NCBI GenBank assembly: GCA_007244375.1
Contig: SCVW01000015.1
Coordinates: 210,296 to 274,295 of the forward strand
DNA from: Smithella sp.
GTDB taxonomy: Bacteria > Desulfobacterota > Syntrophia > Syntrophales > Smithellaceae
DNA length: 64,000 bases
Direction: 5' to 3'
Position numbers and translations under genes: made by a program. Position 1 is the first letter of the stretch. Each line of letters begins with the position of its first letter. Below, piece after piece: positions 55,635-64,000 of the stretch. The notes beneath the pieces were generated by a model, which was given only the letters and a program-made list of their open reading frames with translations, was not told the DNA's origin and made no database searches.

Positions 55635-58094
55635 ATGGCGGAACAAAACGTCACAGAAAATAAACATATTTTAAATATTCCTGAGGTAATTCCGATTCTT
55701 CCCCTGCATAAGGTGCTGGTATTTCCGAAGACCATGATTCCTCTGGAGGTCACAGGTAACCTTACGGTGCTGGTGGATGAAGCTATGACCAAAGACCGCA
55801 TAATAGGTCTTATTATGTTCAAAAAAGAGCCGGATAATCCGAATCAATATACAATTGACAATCTTCATGAAGTAGGCACGTGCGCCACGATTATGAAAAT
55901 GGTCAAAACTACAGAAAACCATACGCAAATGCTTTTACAGGGCATCAGCCGTTTTTCAATAGTAGAGCTTATTGAAGGTACGCATTATAAACAGGCGCGC
56001 ATTAAATTGATTGAGGAAAAGGGAATTAAAGATCTGGAAACGGAAGCCTTGATGTCTAATCTATTGTCATTATTTGATCAGATATTGAGGCTCTCGCCTT
56101 TTATTCCTCCGGAATTCGGTCCGATGGCCAAATCCATTACTGATGCGGGTATCCTGGCTGATTTGATTGCTTCAATCATCAACGCGCCCATGGAAGAAAA
56201 ACAAAAAGTTCTGGATGTTGCCGATTTGAAAGAACGTCTCAAAGTAGTTACCAGTATGGTTAATCATCAAAAGGAAGTTCTGGAACTGGGCAATAAAATA
56301 CAAACCAAAGTCAAGGACGATATTGATAAAAGCCAGAGAGAATATTATCTGCGTCAGCAAATGAAGGCTATCAAGCAGGAACTGGGTGAAGCAGATGAAA
56401 ATACGATAGAGACGGATGAATATCGTAAAAAAATTGAAGAGAAAAATCTGCCTGAAGAAGCAAAAAAAGAAGCGCTAAGGGAACTTGATCGCTTGTCCCG
56501 CATGCATCCGTCCTCAGCGGAATATACGGTTTCTTCGACCTATCTTGACTGGATAACGGCTCTTCCCTGGAACGTTTCGACAGTAGATAATCTGGATATA
56601 TCCAAGGCTCGTCAGGTTTTGGATGAAGACCACTACGGTCTGACTAAGCCTAAGAAGCGCATTATCGAGTATCTCGCGGTGCGCAAGCTTAAACCGGATT
56701 CCAAAGGACCTATCCTTTGTTTTGTGGGTCCTCCGGGAACAGGTAAAACTTCACTGGGGCATTCCATTGCCCGGGCGCTCGAGCGCAAGTTTGTGCGCAT
56801 ATCACTGGGCGGTGTGCACGATGAGGCCGAGATCAGAGGCCATCGCCGTACTTACATCGGTGCTTTGCCCGGACGTATTATTCAGGGACTCAGACGTGCT
56901 GAGTCGAACAATCCGGTGTTTATGCTTGACGAAATAGACAAGATCGGCAGTGATTTCCGAGGTGATCCCTCTTCGGCCCTGCTGGAGGTCCTGGATCCTC
57001 AACAAAACAATTCGTTTTCCGATCACTATCTGGATGTGCCGTTTGATCTGTCGCATGTCATGTTCATTACTACGGCCAATGTGCTGGACACTATTCCTCC
57101 GGCGCTGCTCGACAGACTGGAAGTTATCGAATTGACCGGTTATACACAGCAGGAAAAGGTTAAAATTGCCGAGCGCTATTTAATCCCGCGGCAGTTGACA
57201 GAAAACGGACTGACTGCAGGACAATTTCAACTGAACGAAAAAGCGCTCAACATGATCATTACCGGTTACACGCGTGAAGCGGGCGTACGAAATCTGGAAA
57301 GGGAAATTGCCAACGTCTGCCGGGGTATAGCGGCGCAGATTGCCGAAGGAAGCGTCAAATCAAAAAAACTGACGGATGAAGATATCCCCAGGTATTTGGG
57401 ACCGGTAAAGGTTCCTACCGACATCGATTCGCGGATTAGCAGGCCGGGCATTGCCATAGGTCTTGCCTGGACACCGGTAGGTGGTGACATACTTTTTGTT
57501 GAAGCCACGGCAATGAAAGGTAAAAAAGGTCTTACTCTCACCGGACAGCTGGGAGATGTCATGAAAGAATCGGCGGCAGCAGCATTGAGTTTTATCCGCA
57601 CTAATGCCAGGGTGTTAGGTATAAAATCAGAGTTTTTTGATGATATGGATATTCATATTCACGTGCCGGCAGGGGCAATTCCCAAAGATGGTCCGTCGGC
57701 AGGTGTGACGATGCTCACTGTTTTGACGTCTTTGTTAACCAACCGCAAAGTGAAGAAACATCTGGCTATGACCGGGGAGATAACACTGCGCGGTACCGTG
57801 CTTCCGGTGGGCGGTATCAAAGATAAAGTACTCGCAGCTTACCGTGCCGGTATCAGGACTATTTTGTTGCCTGCCTGGAATAAGAAAGACCTTGAAGATA
57901 TTCCAGCCAATGTGCAAAAGAATATTTCATTTCATTTTGTCAACGACATGATGGATGTTGTAAATCTGGCGCTCGAACCTGTAAAGGAAAAAAAACAATC
58001 CAATGCGCCGGTAAAAAAGCACAGACCGGTTGAGCCGCTAAAAAAGAAAAAACCGGCAAGCACCGGCAGAAAGATTACTAAAACAAAGAAATAG
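55635..58094 (+). CDS. lon: ATP-dependent protease Lon
   Basis: 819 residues from ATG 55635, directly behind GGAGG. LonA architecture: N-terminal substrate domain (IPEVIPILPLHKVLVFPKT), coiled coil (REYYLRQQMKAIKQELGE), AAA+ module with Walker A GPPGTGKT (about 365) and VFMLDEIDKIGSDF, then the protease domain with Ser688 in PKDGPSAGVTM and Lys731 in GGIKDKVLAAYRAGI, both 43 residues apart as in E. coli. It degrades misfolded and regulatory proteins. An unusual basic tail of about 35 residues (KKKKPASTGRKITKTKK at the end) follows the protease domain. Confidence 0.93.
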   Translation: MAEQNVTENKHILNIPEVIPILPLHKVLVFPKTMIPLEVTGNLTVLVDEAMTKDRIIGLIMFKKEPDNPNQYTIDNLHEVGTCATIMKMVKTTENHTQMLLQGISRFSIVELIEGTHYKQARIKLIEEKGIKDLETEALMSNLLSLFDQILRLSPFIPPEFGPMAKSITDAGILADLIASIINAPMEEKQKVLDVADLKERLKVVTSMVNHQKEVLELGNKIQTKVKDDIDKSQREYYLRQQMKAIKQELGEADENTIETDEYRKKIEEKNLPEEAKKEALRELDRLSRMHPSSAEYTVSSTYLDWITALPWNVSTVDNLDISKARQVLDEDHYGLTKPKKRIIEYLAVRKLKPDSKGPILCFVGPPGTGKTSLGHSIARALERKFVRISLGGVHDEAEIRGHRRTYIGALPGRIIQGLRRAESNNPVFMLDEIDKIGSDFRGDPSSALLEVLDPQQNNSFSDHYLDVPFDLSHVMFITTANVLDTIPPALLDRLEVIELTGYTQQEKVKIAERYLIPRQLTENGLTAGQFQLNEKALNMIITGYTREAGVRNLEREIANVCRGIAAQIAEGSVKSKKLTDEDIPRYLGPVKVPTDIDSRISRPGIAIGLAWTPVGGDILFVEATAMKGKKGLTLTGQLGDVMKESAAAALSFIRTNARVLGIKSEFFDDMDIHIHVPAGAIPKDGPSAGVTMLTVLTSLLTNRKVKKHLAMTGEITLRGTVLPVGGIKDKVLAAYRAGIRTILLPAWNKKDLEDIPANVQKNISFHFVNDMMDVVNLALEPVKEKKQSNAPVKKHRPVEPLKKKKPASTGRKITKTKK

Positions 58095-58149
58095 CAAATA
58101 GCGGTAGAGACAGTTAATTAAAGATTGAACAATGTATTCACTGGAATAA

Positions 58150-59514
58150 TTGAATCATTCCGCAGGTGGGTTATTGGGAAATTTAACTGAAGGTAAAGAA
58201 CCACGGGTCGTCATTATCGGCGGTGGCTTTGGCGGTTTATGGGCTGCACGTACACTGGCCGACCAGCCTGTAAATGTGGTATTGATCGATCGCAACAATT
58301 ATCATACCTTTCTTGCCCTTCTTTATCAGGTAGCTGCAGCAGAACTCACCGCCGAAGACATTGCATATCCTGTGCGCAGTATATTTATAAAAACCTCCAA
58401 CATTGATTTCGTTCTGGCGCATGCACGGTGGATCGATCTGCAAAATCATCTAATAGAGACTGACGGAGAAACAATTTCTTATGATTATCTTATTATGGCC
58501 AGCGGCAGCGTAACTGCAACATTTGATGTGCCGGGAGTTGAAGAACACGCCTATTTCCTCAAAACGCTGGAAGAAGCCGTGACATTGAAAAATCATATCA
58601 TTTGCTGCTTTGAGGCAGCGGAAAGAGAAGCGGATGAGAAAATAAGAAAGAGTTTGTTGACGTTTGTTATTGTCGGTGGCGGTGCAACCGGTGTGGAATA
58701 CGCGGGAGCGCTTACGGAACTGATTCATGGCCCGTTATTAAAAGATTATCCCGGTGTTGATTTTTCTGAAGCGCGGATTATTCTGCTGGAAGCAGCCAGT
58801 CAATTGGTTTCGGCCATGCCTCAAAATGTCTGTGACTATACGGCCCGTCAACTGCGGGAAATGGGTGTGGATGTTCGTTTGCAGGCAAAGGTGGCCGAAG
58901 TTTTTCCGGATAAGGTTGTTTTAAAAGATATGGATGATATCAAAACCAATACGGTTGTCTGGACGGCGGGTGTAAAGGGTGAAGGTATTGCCGATGCTTC
59001 CAATATACAGGTTACACCCGATGGCCGTGTACAAGTTAACAAGAACCTGCAAATTAATAATTATCAGAATATCTATGTGATTGGAGACCTTGCATCAATA
59101 AGTGAGGGTCAGCGTGTCCTGCCGATGGTAGCACAAGTAGCCATTCAATCAGGTATTACTGCTGCTCATAACATTTTAAGGCAAGTTGCAGGTTCGACAC
59201 CACAAGCTTTCGTTTATAAAGATCGCGGATCGATGATTACTATAGGCCGTAAAGCTGCTGGAGTTGCCATCGGTTCGCGCACTTTTACCGGATTTTTTGC
59301 TTGGATGCTTTGGCTGGTTATTCATCTCTTTAATCTAATCGGATTCCGCAACAGAGTCATGGTTCTAATCAACTGGGCATGGGATTACTTCTTATACGAA
59401 CGAGCCGTTCGTTATGTCTTCCCGTCGAATGCACCTTCTGAAGCGCAGTGCTCTTCCTGTATTCGAGGCGTCATGAAGAAAAGTGATTATTCGGAAAAAA
59501 ATAAAATAATCTGA
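58150..59514 (+). CDS. NADH dehydrogenase type II-like FAD oxidoreductase
   Basis: 454 residues. An FAD-binding VVIIGGGFGGLWAARTL and an NAD-binding FVIVGGGATGVEYAGAL are followed by IYVIGDLASI, the second FAD contact; the quinone-side AQVAIQSGITAAHNI is typical of NDH-2. The C-terminal GFFAWMLWLVIHLFNLIGFRN is an amphipathic membrane anchor. It should transfer electrons from NADH to a quinone without pumping protons. Start is uncertain: TTG 58150 is used, TTG 58174 is possible; no ATG fits. The C-terminal Cys pair (CSSC) is not family-typical. Confidence 0.83.
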   Translation: MNHSAGGLLGNLTEGKEPRVVIIGGGFGGLWAARTLADQPVNVVLIDRNNYHTFLALLYQVAAAELTAEDIAYPVRSIFIKTSNIDFVLAHARWIDLQNHLIETDGETISYDYLIMASGSVTATFDVPGVEEHAYFLKTLEEAVTLKNHIICCFEAAEREADEKIRKSLLTFVIVGGGATGVEYAGALTELIHGPLLKDYPGVDFSEARIILLEAASQLVSAMPQNVCDYTARQLREMGVDVRLQAKVAEVFPDKVVLKDMDDIKTNTVVWTAGVKGEGIADASNIQVTPDGRVQVNKNLQINNYQNIYVIGDLASISEGQRVLPMVAQVAIQSGITAAHNILRQVAGSTPQAFVYKDRGSMITIGRKAAGVAIGSRTFTGFFAWMLWLVIHLFNLIGFRNRVMVLINWAWDYFLYERAVRYVFPSNAPSEAQCSSCIRGVMKKSDYSEKNKII

Positions 59515-59582
59515 TTACAAATGAAAATAAATGTTAAAATTAAAAATAGCACTTATCAATTGTAAGAGAGGAATAACAAAAA

Positions 59583-61079
59583 ATGGCTGGTTTTGTTGAA
59601 TACGATCAATATGATGCGCTGGGTTTGTCAACCCTTGTCCGGGAGAAGAAAATTTCTTCGGCTGAGCTTTGCGAAGAAGCGATAAGCCGTATCGAAAAAT
59701 TGAATCCGATTCTTAACGCGTTGATAATCCCGATGTTTGATATAGGGCGCGAAGCCGCAAAAAAACCACTTCCTGACGGACCTTTTGCCGGTGTCCCTTT
59801 TCTAATCAAGGATTTAATCAACGCTTACGCCGGGGTAAAATTGACAAGCGGCTGTCGCGCCTATAAAAATTATGTCCCTGATTATGACAGCGAACTGGTC
59901 AAGCGTTTTAAGATGGCCGGATTGATTACACTAGGCAAAACCAACACTCCAGAGTTAGGTTTGATGGGCATAACTGAGCCGGAATTGTATGGACCAACGC
60001 GAAATCCGTGGAATATTGAGCACACCCCAGGCGGATCAAGCGGGGGCTCCGCTGCCGCGGTGGCCTCAGGCATGGTACCAATGGCTTCGGGGGGAGACGG
60101 AGGAGGTTCAATTCGTATACCGTCTTGTTATTGTGCGCTTTTCGGATTAAAACCAACAAGAGGTCGTGTGCCGACAGGACCTAAATACGGCGAATTATGG
60201 CAAGGTGCGGTTGTGGAGCACGTGCTGACAAGGTCGGTAAGAGATAGCGCCACTATGTTGGATGTCATTTGTGGAGCCGATGTTGGTGCTCCTTACGTGA
60301 TCAAACCGCCGGAAAGGCCGTATATCGATGAAATTAACCGCGAGCCCGGTTCCCTGAAAATAGCGTTTAACACCGAATCACCACTTGGAACTGAAACACA
60401 TGAGTATTGCAAACAGGCTGTCTTTGAAACTGCCAAGTTACTGGAAGAATTGGGACACAAGGTGGAAAAAGCGAAACCGGACATTGATGGCGTTAAGCTG
60501 GCAGAGTCTTATTTTATGCTTTATTTTGGAGAAATTGCCGCTGATATCGAACTTGCCCGATCTGTTTTAAAGAAAAGAGTAAAACGGAACGATTTTGAAA
60601 TAGCTACATGGTTTTTCGGCGAACTTGGCCGACTTTACAGTGCAATGGATTTCGTTCAGGCTATGAGAGAATGGGATATTGCCGCGAGAGCAATGGGACA
60701 ATTCCACAAAAAGTATGATTTGTATCTTACACCCACAGTAGCTTTTCCAGCGGCAAAAATAGGAGAGCTTTTACCAAAATCATACGAAAAAATTCTAATG
60801 AAAGTATTAAGTATAGTTAAACTTGGTTTACTGGCCAAGGCTTCCGGCATGGTAAATAAAATTGCGATAAAAACTCTTGCCAAGACGCCTTTTACTCAGA
60901 TTGCCAACTTTACCGGACAACCGGCAATGAATGTTCCGTTGCAGTGGGATAAAAACGACATGCCCTGCGGTGTCCAATTTGTAGCGCCATTCGGTGATGA
61001 GGCAACTCTTTTCAGACTGGCTTCTCAGCTGGAAAAGGCAAAACCATGGTTCAATAAACGTCCTGTTTTGAAAGTTTGA
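59583..61079 (+). CDS. Amidase-signature-family hydrolase
   Basis: 498 residues. The Ser-cisSer-Lys triad is complete: Lys76 (PFLIKDLIN), Ser152/153 ([11 protein letters not shown]) and Ser176 ([20 protein letters not shown]). The substrate pocket region differs from GatA, and no gatB/gatC is adjacent, so this is a stand-alone amidase for a small amide or lactam. It starts behind GAGAGG with ATG 59583. The hydrophobic stretch [17 protein letters not shown] suggests a lipophilic substrate site. Convergent with the TetR gene. Confidence 0.83.
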   Translation: MAGFVEYDQYDALGLSTLVREKKISSAELCEEAISRIEKLNPILNALIIPMFDIGREAAKKPLPDGPFAGVPFLIKDLINAYAGVKLTSGCRAYKNYVPDYDSELVKRFKMAGLITLGKTNTPELGLMGITEPELYGPTRNPWNIEHTPGGSSGGSAAAVASGMVPMASGGDGGGSIRIPSCYCALFGLKPTRGRVPTGPKYGELWQGAVVEHVLTRSVRDSATMLDVICGADVGAPYVIKPPERPYIDEINREPGSLKIAFNTESPLGTETHEYCKQAVFETAKLLEELGHKVEKAKPDIDGVKLAESYFMLYFGEIAADIELARSVLKKRVKRNDFEIATWFFGELGRLYSAMDFVQAMREWDIAARAMGQFHKKYDLYLTPTVAFPAAKIGELLPKSYEKILMKVLSIVKLGLLAKASGMVNKIAIKTLAKTPFTQIANFTGQPAMNVPLQWDKNDMPCGVQFVAPFGDEATLFRLASQLEKAKPWFNKRPVLKV

Positions 61080-61106
61080 TTAGTGACTAAAAGATATAAA
61101 ATGGCT

Positions 61107-61751
61107 CTAACTTTTTAAACTGTCTATCAGCAGATATCTGCACATCAAGTCTTCTATTTCTTTTAGAAGCCTTTTTTCCTTGATATCGGTACTGCCAAAT
61201 TTTATTATGTGAACCATTTCTTCCATAAATTTAAGAAGCAATACCGCAGCTGCTTCCAAATCGGATATACGCATGGAATCTTTGTAGGTTTGAAATAATA
61301 CAACCAGGAGATTTATTACTTTTTTTTCTTCCTTGATGCGTATTTTTTCTATTTCGTGATCAAGCAATACCATGGCAAGAATTTCTTTAAAAAGCCGATT
61401 GTTAATTCTGTATGCTTGAAGAATATTATTTACAATAAAATGAATAATATTTCTCAGCTCTTTATAATTTTCCGCATGGTTGTTATGAGTCTTGAGTTCA
61501 ATTTTAAGCAACACACTTTCAGCAATATTTTTAAATACACGTATAATTATTTCACTGAAAACTTCCTTTTTGTTGTTGAAATAACTGTAAAAGGTGCCTG
61601 TTGCGATGTCAGCCTTGGCGGCGATTTCCATGGCATTTGTTTTATGATATCCCTTTTCAGCAAATAACACCATTGCAGCGCTGATAATTTTTTCTTTTGT
61701 TTCAATGCCCCTTTGCTGAACAGGTATGCGTGCCTTCAGTACAGTTCTCAA
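61107..61751 (-). CDS. TetR-family transcriptional regulator
   Basis: 214 residues. The N-terminal helix-turn-helix KEKIISAAMVLFAEKGYHKTNAMEIAAKADIATGTFYSYFNNK is a full TetR domain (about 17-60); the C-terminal helices form the ligand and dimer part and are rich in Ile/Leu/Lys. Members near acyl-CoA or redox genes often sense acyl-CoAs. It is divergent from the iron-sulfur/nitroreductase operon. The inverted repeat ATGAAA-N4-TTTCAT at 61888-61903, inside that operon's promoter, is the natural candidate operator. Confidence 0.8.
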   Translation of the reverse strand: MRTVLKARIPVQQRGIETKEKIISAAMVLFAEKGYHKTNAMEIAAKADIATGTFYSYFNNKKEVFSEIIIRVFKNIAESVLLKIELKTHNNHAENYKELRNIIHFIVNNILQAYRINNRLFKEILAMVLLDHEIEKIRIKEEKKVINLLVVLFQTYKDSMRISDLEAAAVLLLKFMEEMVHIIKFGSTDIKEKRLLKEIEDLMCRYLLIDSLKS

Positions 61752-61879
61752 AAATATTCTTCCTTAAAATCGAAATATTTATTTTTTAACATAAATCAAT
61801 AAAAAATTAAAGTAAAAATAAAGTATTTTATCACATTTTTCAACAATTTTTTCAGAAAGAAAAATTATTAAAATTGGAC

Positions 61880-61908
61880 TTGACAACATGAAATATGTTT
61901 CATATGAA
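61880..61908 (+). promoter_or_regulatory. Promoter with TetR-type inverted repeat
   Basis: TTGACA (61880-61885), 17-base spacer, TATGAA (61903-61908). The spacer contains ATGAAA-TATG-TTTCAT (61888-61903). The leader to ATG 62087 is about 170 bases and holds no recognisable gene. Confidence 0.65.
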
Positions 61909-62086
61909 TAACACAAAGATTATTAAAAGGCAAGCGAGATATACCAAAATAATTAAAATTGTGACCTCATACTTTTGAATATTGTCGGATCAAGTTATCG
62001 AAATGTGTGCAGCTAAATGGAATGTGTCCCCGATTTATTATTCATAAAATGGGCAGGTATTTCTTTAAGGATGTATAATTAAGTCT

Positions 62087-62860
62087 ATGAATTACATGGA
62101 CAAAATTATCGAAAAAGCTGTTGAATTCGATATCCCGGTTGTTGCCGTTGCCGATGCCAAGCGATTAAATATTGGCGCGCCGGATGGTTTCAGGCCTGGC
62201 GATTACCTGCCTGGTGCACGAAGTGTTATTGTACTGGCCAGGCAATTACCCAAGTCAATATTTGTATCAGAGAACGACCCTCATTATATGTTTTATACAA
62301 GGGCATTTGCCGATAACTACCGGCGCATGAATGATACTGCCTGTTCCATAGCGACAATGCTTGAACATGAAGGTTTCCCCTCCCTTGCTGTACCGGCCTA
62401 TAATCCTCTTAAATTCCATCGTGGAGAACCCCACGGGGTTATCAGCTTCAAGCACGCGGCCGCAGAGGCTGGTATCGGTAAACTCGGCAAGAGCACAATT
62501 TTCATTCATCCTGAATACGGAAACATTCTCCGGTTAGGTGGTCTTATTACCACTGCGGAACTTCCGACCGGCAGGCCAAAAGAATATAAAAAAATCTGTC
62601 CCCCCTCATGTGATCTGTGCGAAAAGGCCTGCCCGGTCGGAGCTCTTAAAAATGGAGAAATAAATATCACCAAATGTATGACCAACTGTATAGGACATAC
62701 TCTTCTTCCCCCTTATCCGATTCAGTTGTCATTAAAATGGATGGCTGGAAAAAGCAGTTGGATTAGTTCTTTTATGGAATATTTCACGACGAGCATGTTT
62801 GAAAACTACGGAATCCGGTGCATGAAATGTCTGCAAGTATGTCCGCACTTTCCTTGTTGA
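62087..62860 (+). CDS. QueG-like 4Fe-4S protein (epoxyqueuosine-reductase family homologue)
   Basis: 257 residues. The N-terminal part (PVVAVADAKRLNIGAPDG, LPGARSVIVLARQLP, KHAAAEAGIGKLGKS) follows the cobalamin-binding half of QueG. Two Cys clusters follow: ICPPSCDLCEKACPVGAL and GIRCMKCLQVCPHFPC. The order and the 3' truncation relative to QueG (no HEAT-repeat end, total 257 versus about 380) favour a redox protein of reductive-dehalogenase/QueG relatives over tRNA modification. Encoded with a nitroreductase and a ferredoxin, so an electron-transfer role is likely. Confidence 0.7.
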   Translation: MNYMDKIIEKAVEFDIPVVAVADAKRLNIGAPDGFRPGDYLPGARSVIVLARQLPKSIFVSENDPHYMFYTRAFADNYRRMNDTACSIATMLEHEGFPSLAVPAYNPLKFHRGEPHGVISFKHAAAEAGIGKLGKSTIFIHPEYGNILRLGGLITTAELPTGRPKEYKKICPPSCDLCEKACPVGALKNGEINITKCMTNCIGHTLLPPYPIQLSLKWMAGKSSWISSFMEYFTTSMFENYGIRCMKCLQVCPHFPC

Positions 62861-62930
62861 AAATCACAAAAATAATGTATAAAAAGACACGTAGAGTGTA
62901 TTGAATGACTTCCCTTCTGAAGGAGGTAGC

Positions 62931-63707
62931 ATGGATAATAGAACTGTGAGTGATGTAAAGGCTATAGACATGGAATTGGAGGCGGAGAAGAATAAGACCT
63001 CTCTACCGCTTACGGAAGACTGGAATCAGGTAGAGAAAGTTATTTTAGAACGACGAAGTGTTCGCTGGTACAAACCAGAGCAGGTGCCGGAACATCTGGT
63101 TCGGCGAATACTGGAAGCCGGCCGCTACGCTCCTTCCGCCGGAAACTCTCAGCCCTGGAAATTTATCGTTATCAGGGATAAAGCCATTTTGGAAGAAATG
63201 GAAAGCGATTTTCAAAAAACCTGTAAAATCTTCCGTTTTCTTCTGGAGTGGCGGGAACGCGGCCTCATGGGCAAGATCGCCTGGCTCAACTCTCAGGTGA
63301 TGATTCGCCTATTGCCAAAAGAGTTACATCCGATAACTTTTGAATTCATTATGCTCGGCGGAAAAGGAAAATTTAGATTATTTCACGGCGCCCCGACCGT
63401 CATTTTGATCCTGAAAGACAAGCGGGGAGTCAGCAATCCCGATCTGGATTGCGGCATCTGCGGTCAGAACATGGTGCTTGCCGCGCACAGTCTGGGACTA
63501 TCCACCTGCTGGGTGGGTTTTGTAACAGCTCTTATAAAATCCCCTTATCGTTTTAAGTGGCTGAAGCGCCTTAACATCAAATATCCGTATGAACTGCTGG
63601 AAGGTATTACCATAGGCTATGCCAGAGGTAATCCGAACAAGATGGTTGAGCGCGAGTTGCACGAAATCGCCTGGTATGAAAACGGTCAGAAAACGATAAC
63701 CTATTAG
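62931..63707 (+). CDS. Nitroreductase-family FMN protein
   Basis: 258 residues from ATG 62931, six bases behind AAGGAGGT. VILERRSVRWYKPEQVP and EAGRYAPSAGNSQPWKFIVI are the FMN-binding start of the nitroreductase fold; LDCGICGQNMVLAAHSLGLSTCWVGF is the canonical second half. The central region (FQKTCKIFRFLLEWRERGLM) is longer than in NfsB and basic. It reduces a nitro, enone or flavin substrate with NAD(P)H or ferredoxin. Ten bases later comes a ferredoxin-domain gene, so ferredoxin may be its donor. Confidence 0.82.
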   Translation: MDNRTVSDVKAIDMELEAEKNKTSLPLTEDWNQVEKVILERRSVRWYKPEQVPEHLVRRILEAGRYAPSAGNSQPWKFIVIRDKAILEEMESDFQKTCKIFRFLLEWRERGLMGKIAWLNSQVMIRLLPKELHPITFEFIMLGGKGKFRLFHGAPTVILILKDKRGVSNPDLDCGICGQNMVLAAHSLGLSTCWVGFVTALIKSPYRFKWLKRLNIKYPYELLEGITIGYARGNPNKMVERELHEIAWYENGQKTITY

Positions 63708-63716
63708 GAGGAAGCC

Positions 63717-64000
63717 ATGACCAAAATCAGCCTCTACGAAAGATTAAGAATACCGACCTATGATAATGAAAAATACGCTCATCCCGGTCGGGTAAAGATC
63801 GACCTGACGAAATGTAACGGATGCGGTTTGTGTGTAAATATCTGTCCGGGTCACGCCTTATATCTTGAGGGTGAGGGTAAGGATAAGAAAGCCCGGATGG
63901 AGGCGGAATTTCCGCAGTGCATGTCGTGCAACGCCTGTGCCGCCATGTGTGAGAGAGGAGCGATTACAGTCAGCGTACCTTATGATTTCGGTTATCACTT
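63717..64000 (+). CDS. 4Fe-4S ferredoxin-domain protein, 3' truncated by the window
   Basis: At least 94 residues: MTKISLYERLRIPTYDNEKY, then a first cluster CNGCGLCVNICPGHAL and a second CMSCNACAAMCERGAI. The spacing is that of a 2[4Fe-4S] ferredoxin. The N-terminal 30 residues before the clusters and the open frame at the edge suggest a larger protein, perhaps an acyl-CoA/enone reductase partner. Starts at ATG 63717 behind TTAGGAGGA. Third gene of the TetR-linked redox operon. Confidence 0.8.
   Translation, partial: MTKISLYERLRIPTYDNEKYAHPGRVKIDLTKCNGCGLCVNICPGHALYLEGEGKDKKARMEAEFPQCMSCNACAAMCERGAITVSVPYDFGYH

Noticed and set aside
1..64000. CRISPR array, tRNA, rRNA or prophage
   Set aside because: No regularly spaced direct repeats with unique spacers outside the autotransporter frame, no cloverleaf with TTCGA-type arms noticed, no rRNA-like blocks, no integrase or phage genes.

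Overview
The window looks like a chromosomal stretch of an anaerobic, fermenting or syntrophic deltaproteobacterium, most likely near Syntrophales (Syntrophus/Smithella-like). This is inferred, not proven. The grounds are genes for a 2-hydroxyacyl-CoA dehydratase / benzoyl-CoA-reductase-like system, acyl-CoA dehydrogenase and crotonases, two B12-type radical SAM proteins, outer-membrane proteins (so Gram-negative), a mid-40s percent GC by eye, and intergenic spaces full of short palindromic repeats. I see no rRNA, tRNA, CRISPR array, prophage or intact transposase.

Layout. (1) 1-3149: a tail of four tightly packed genes, KAS III, SDR and two NeuD/PglD-like acyltransferases, probably making and attaching an acyl group on a surface sugar. 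(2) 3150-12670: an accessory stretch with RHH/PIN, BrnT/BrnA, RelB/RelE and HEPN/MNT two-gene modules, an AAA/DUF4143 ATPase, a GC-rich GNAT gene, a transglutaminase-like protein and a radical SAM gene. The modules are separated by modular dispersed repeats and one MITE-like element. Several modules carry a readable sigma70 promoter with an inverted or direct repeat inside it. (3) 12677-19462: a second radical SAM gene, a terminated leader RNA candidate, a methionine/glutamine-type aminotransferase with its omega-amidase, a saccharopine-dehydrogenase-like protein and an HD protein. (4) 19855-22566: a molybdate/tungstate ABC transporter operon. (5) 22600-25653: the decayed tail of a crotonase, a PagL-like lipid A deacylase, an intact crotonase and an AraC regulator.

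(6) 25703-32873: the metabolic centrepiece. An activase (BcrD/HgdC type), two dehydratase-type subunits, an enlarged crotonase, a CMD/AhpD-like protein, an acyl-CoA dehydrogenase with a displaced catalytic base, and a secreted zinc phospholipase/nuclease-like protein. (7) 33029-45406: envelope and glycan functions, including YfhO and GT39-type membrane glycosyltransferases, a small secreted HhH protein, an MBL hydrolase, Skp, a GT2 enzyme, a duplicated alpha/alpha-barrel secreted protein and CapA. (8) 45488-52514: one giant autotransporter with repeated passenger, poly-Asp loops, a long structured leader and a strong terminator. (9) 52940-61079: a MoxR/VWA pair, Hsp20-Lon, an NDH-2-type dehydrogenase and an amidase. 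(10) 61107-64000: a TetR regulator divergent from a QueG-like iron-sulfur protein, a nitroreductase and a truncated ferredoxin-domain gene.

Working together: the W/Mo transporter, activase/dehydratase operon, crotonases, acyl-CoA dehydrogenase and iron-sulfur/flavin redox proteins fit acyl-CoA chemistry at low potential. The envelope genes fit a heavily decorated Gram-negative surface. All functional statements rest on reading motifs by eye; no database search was run.
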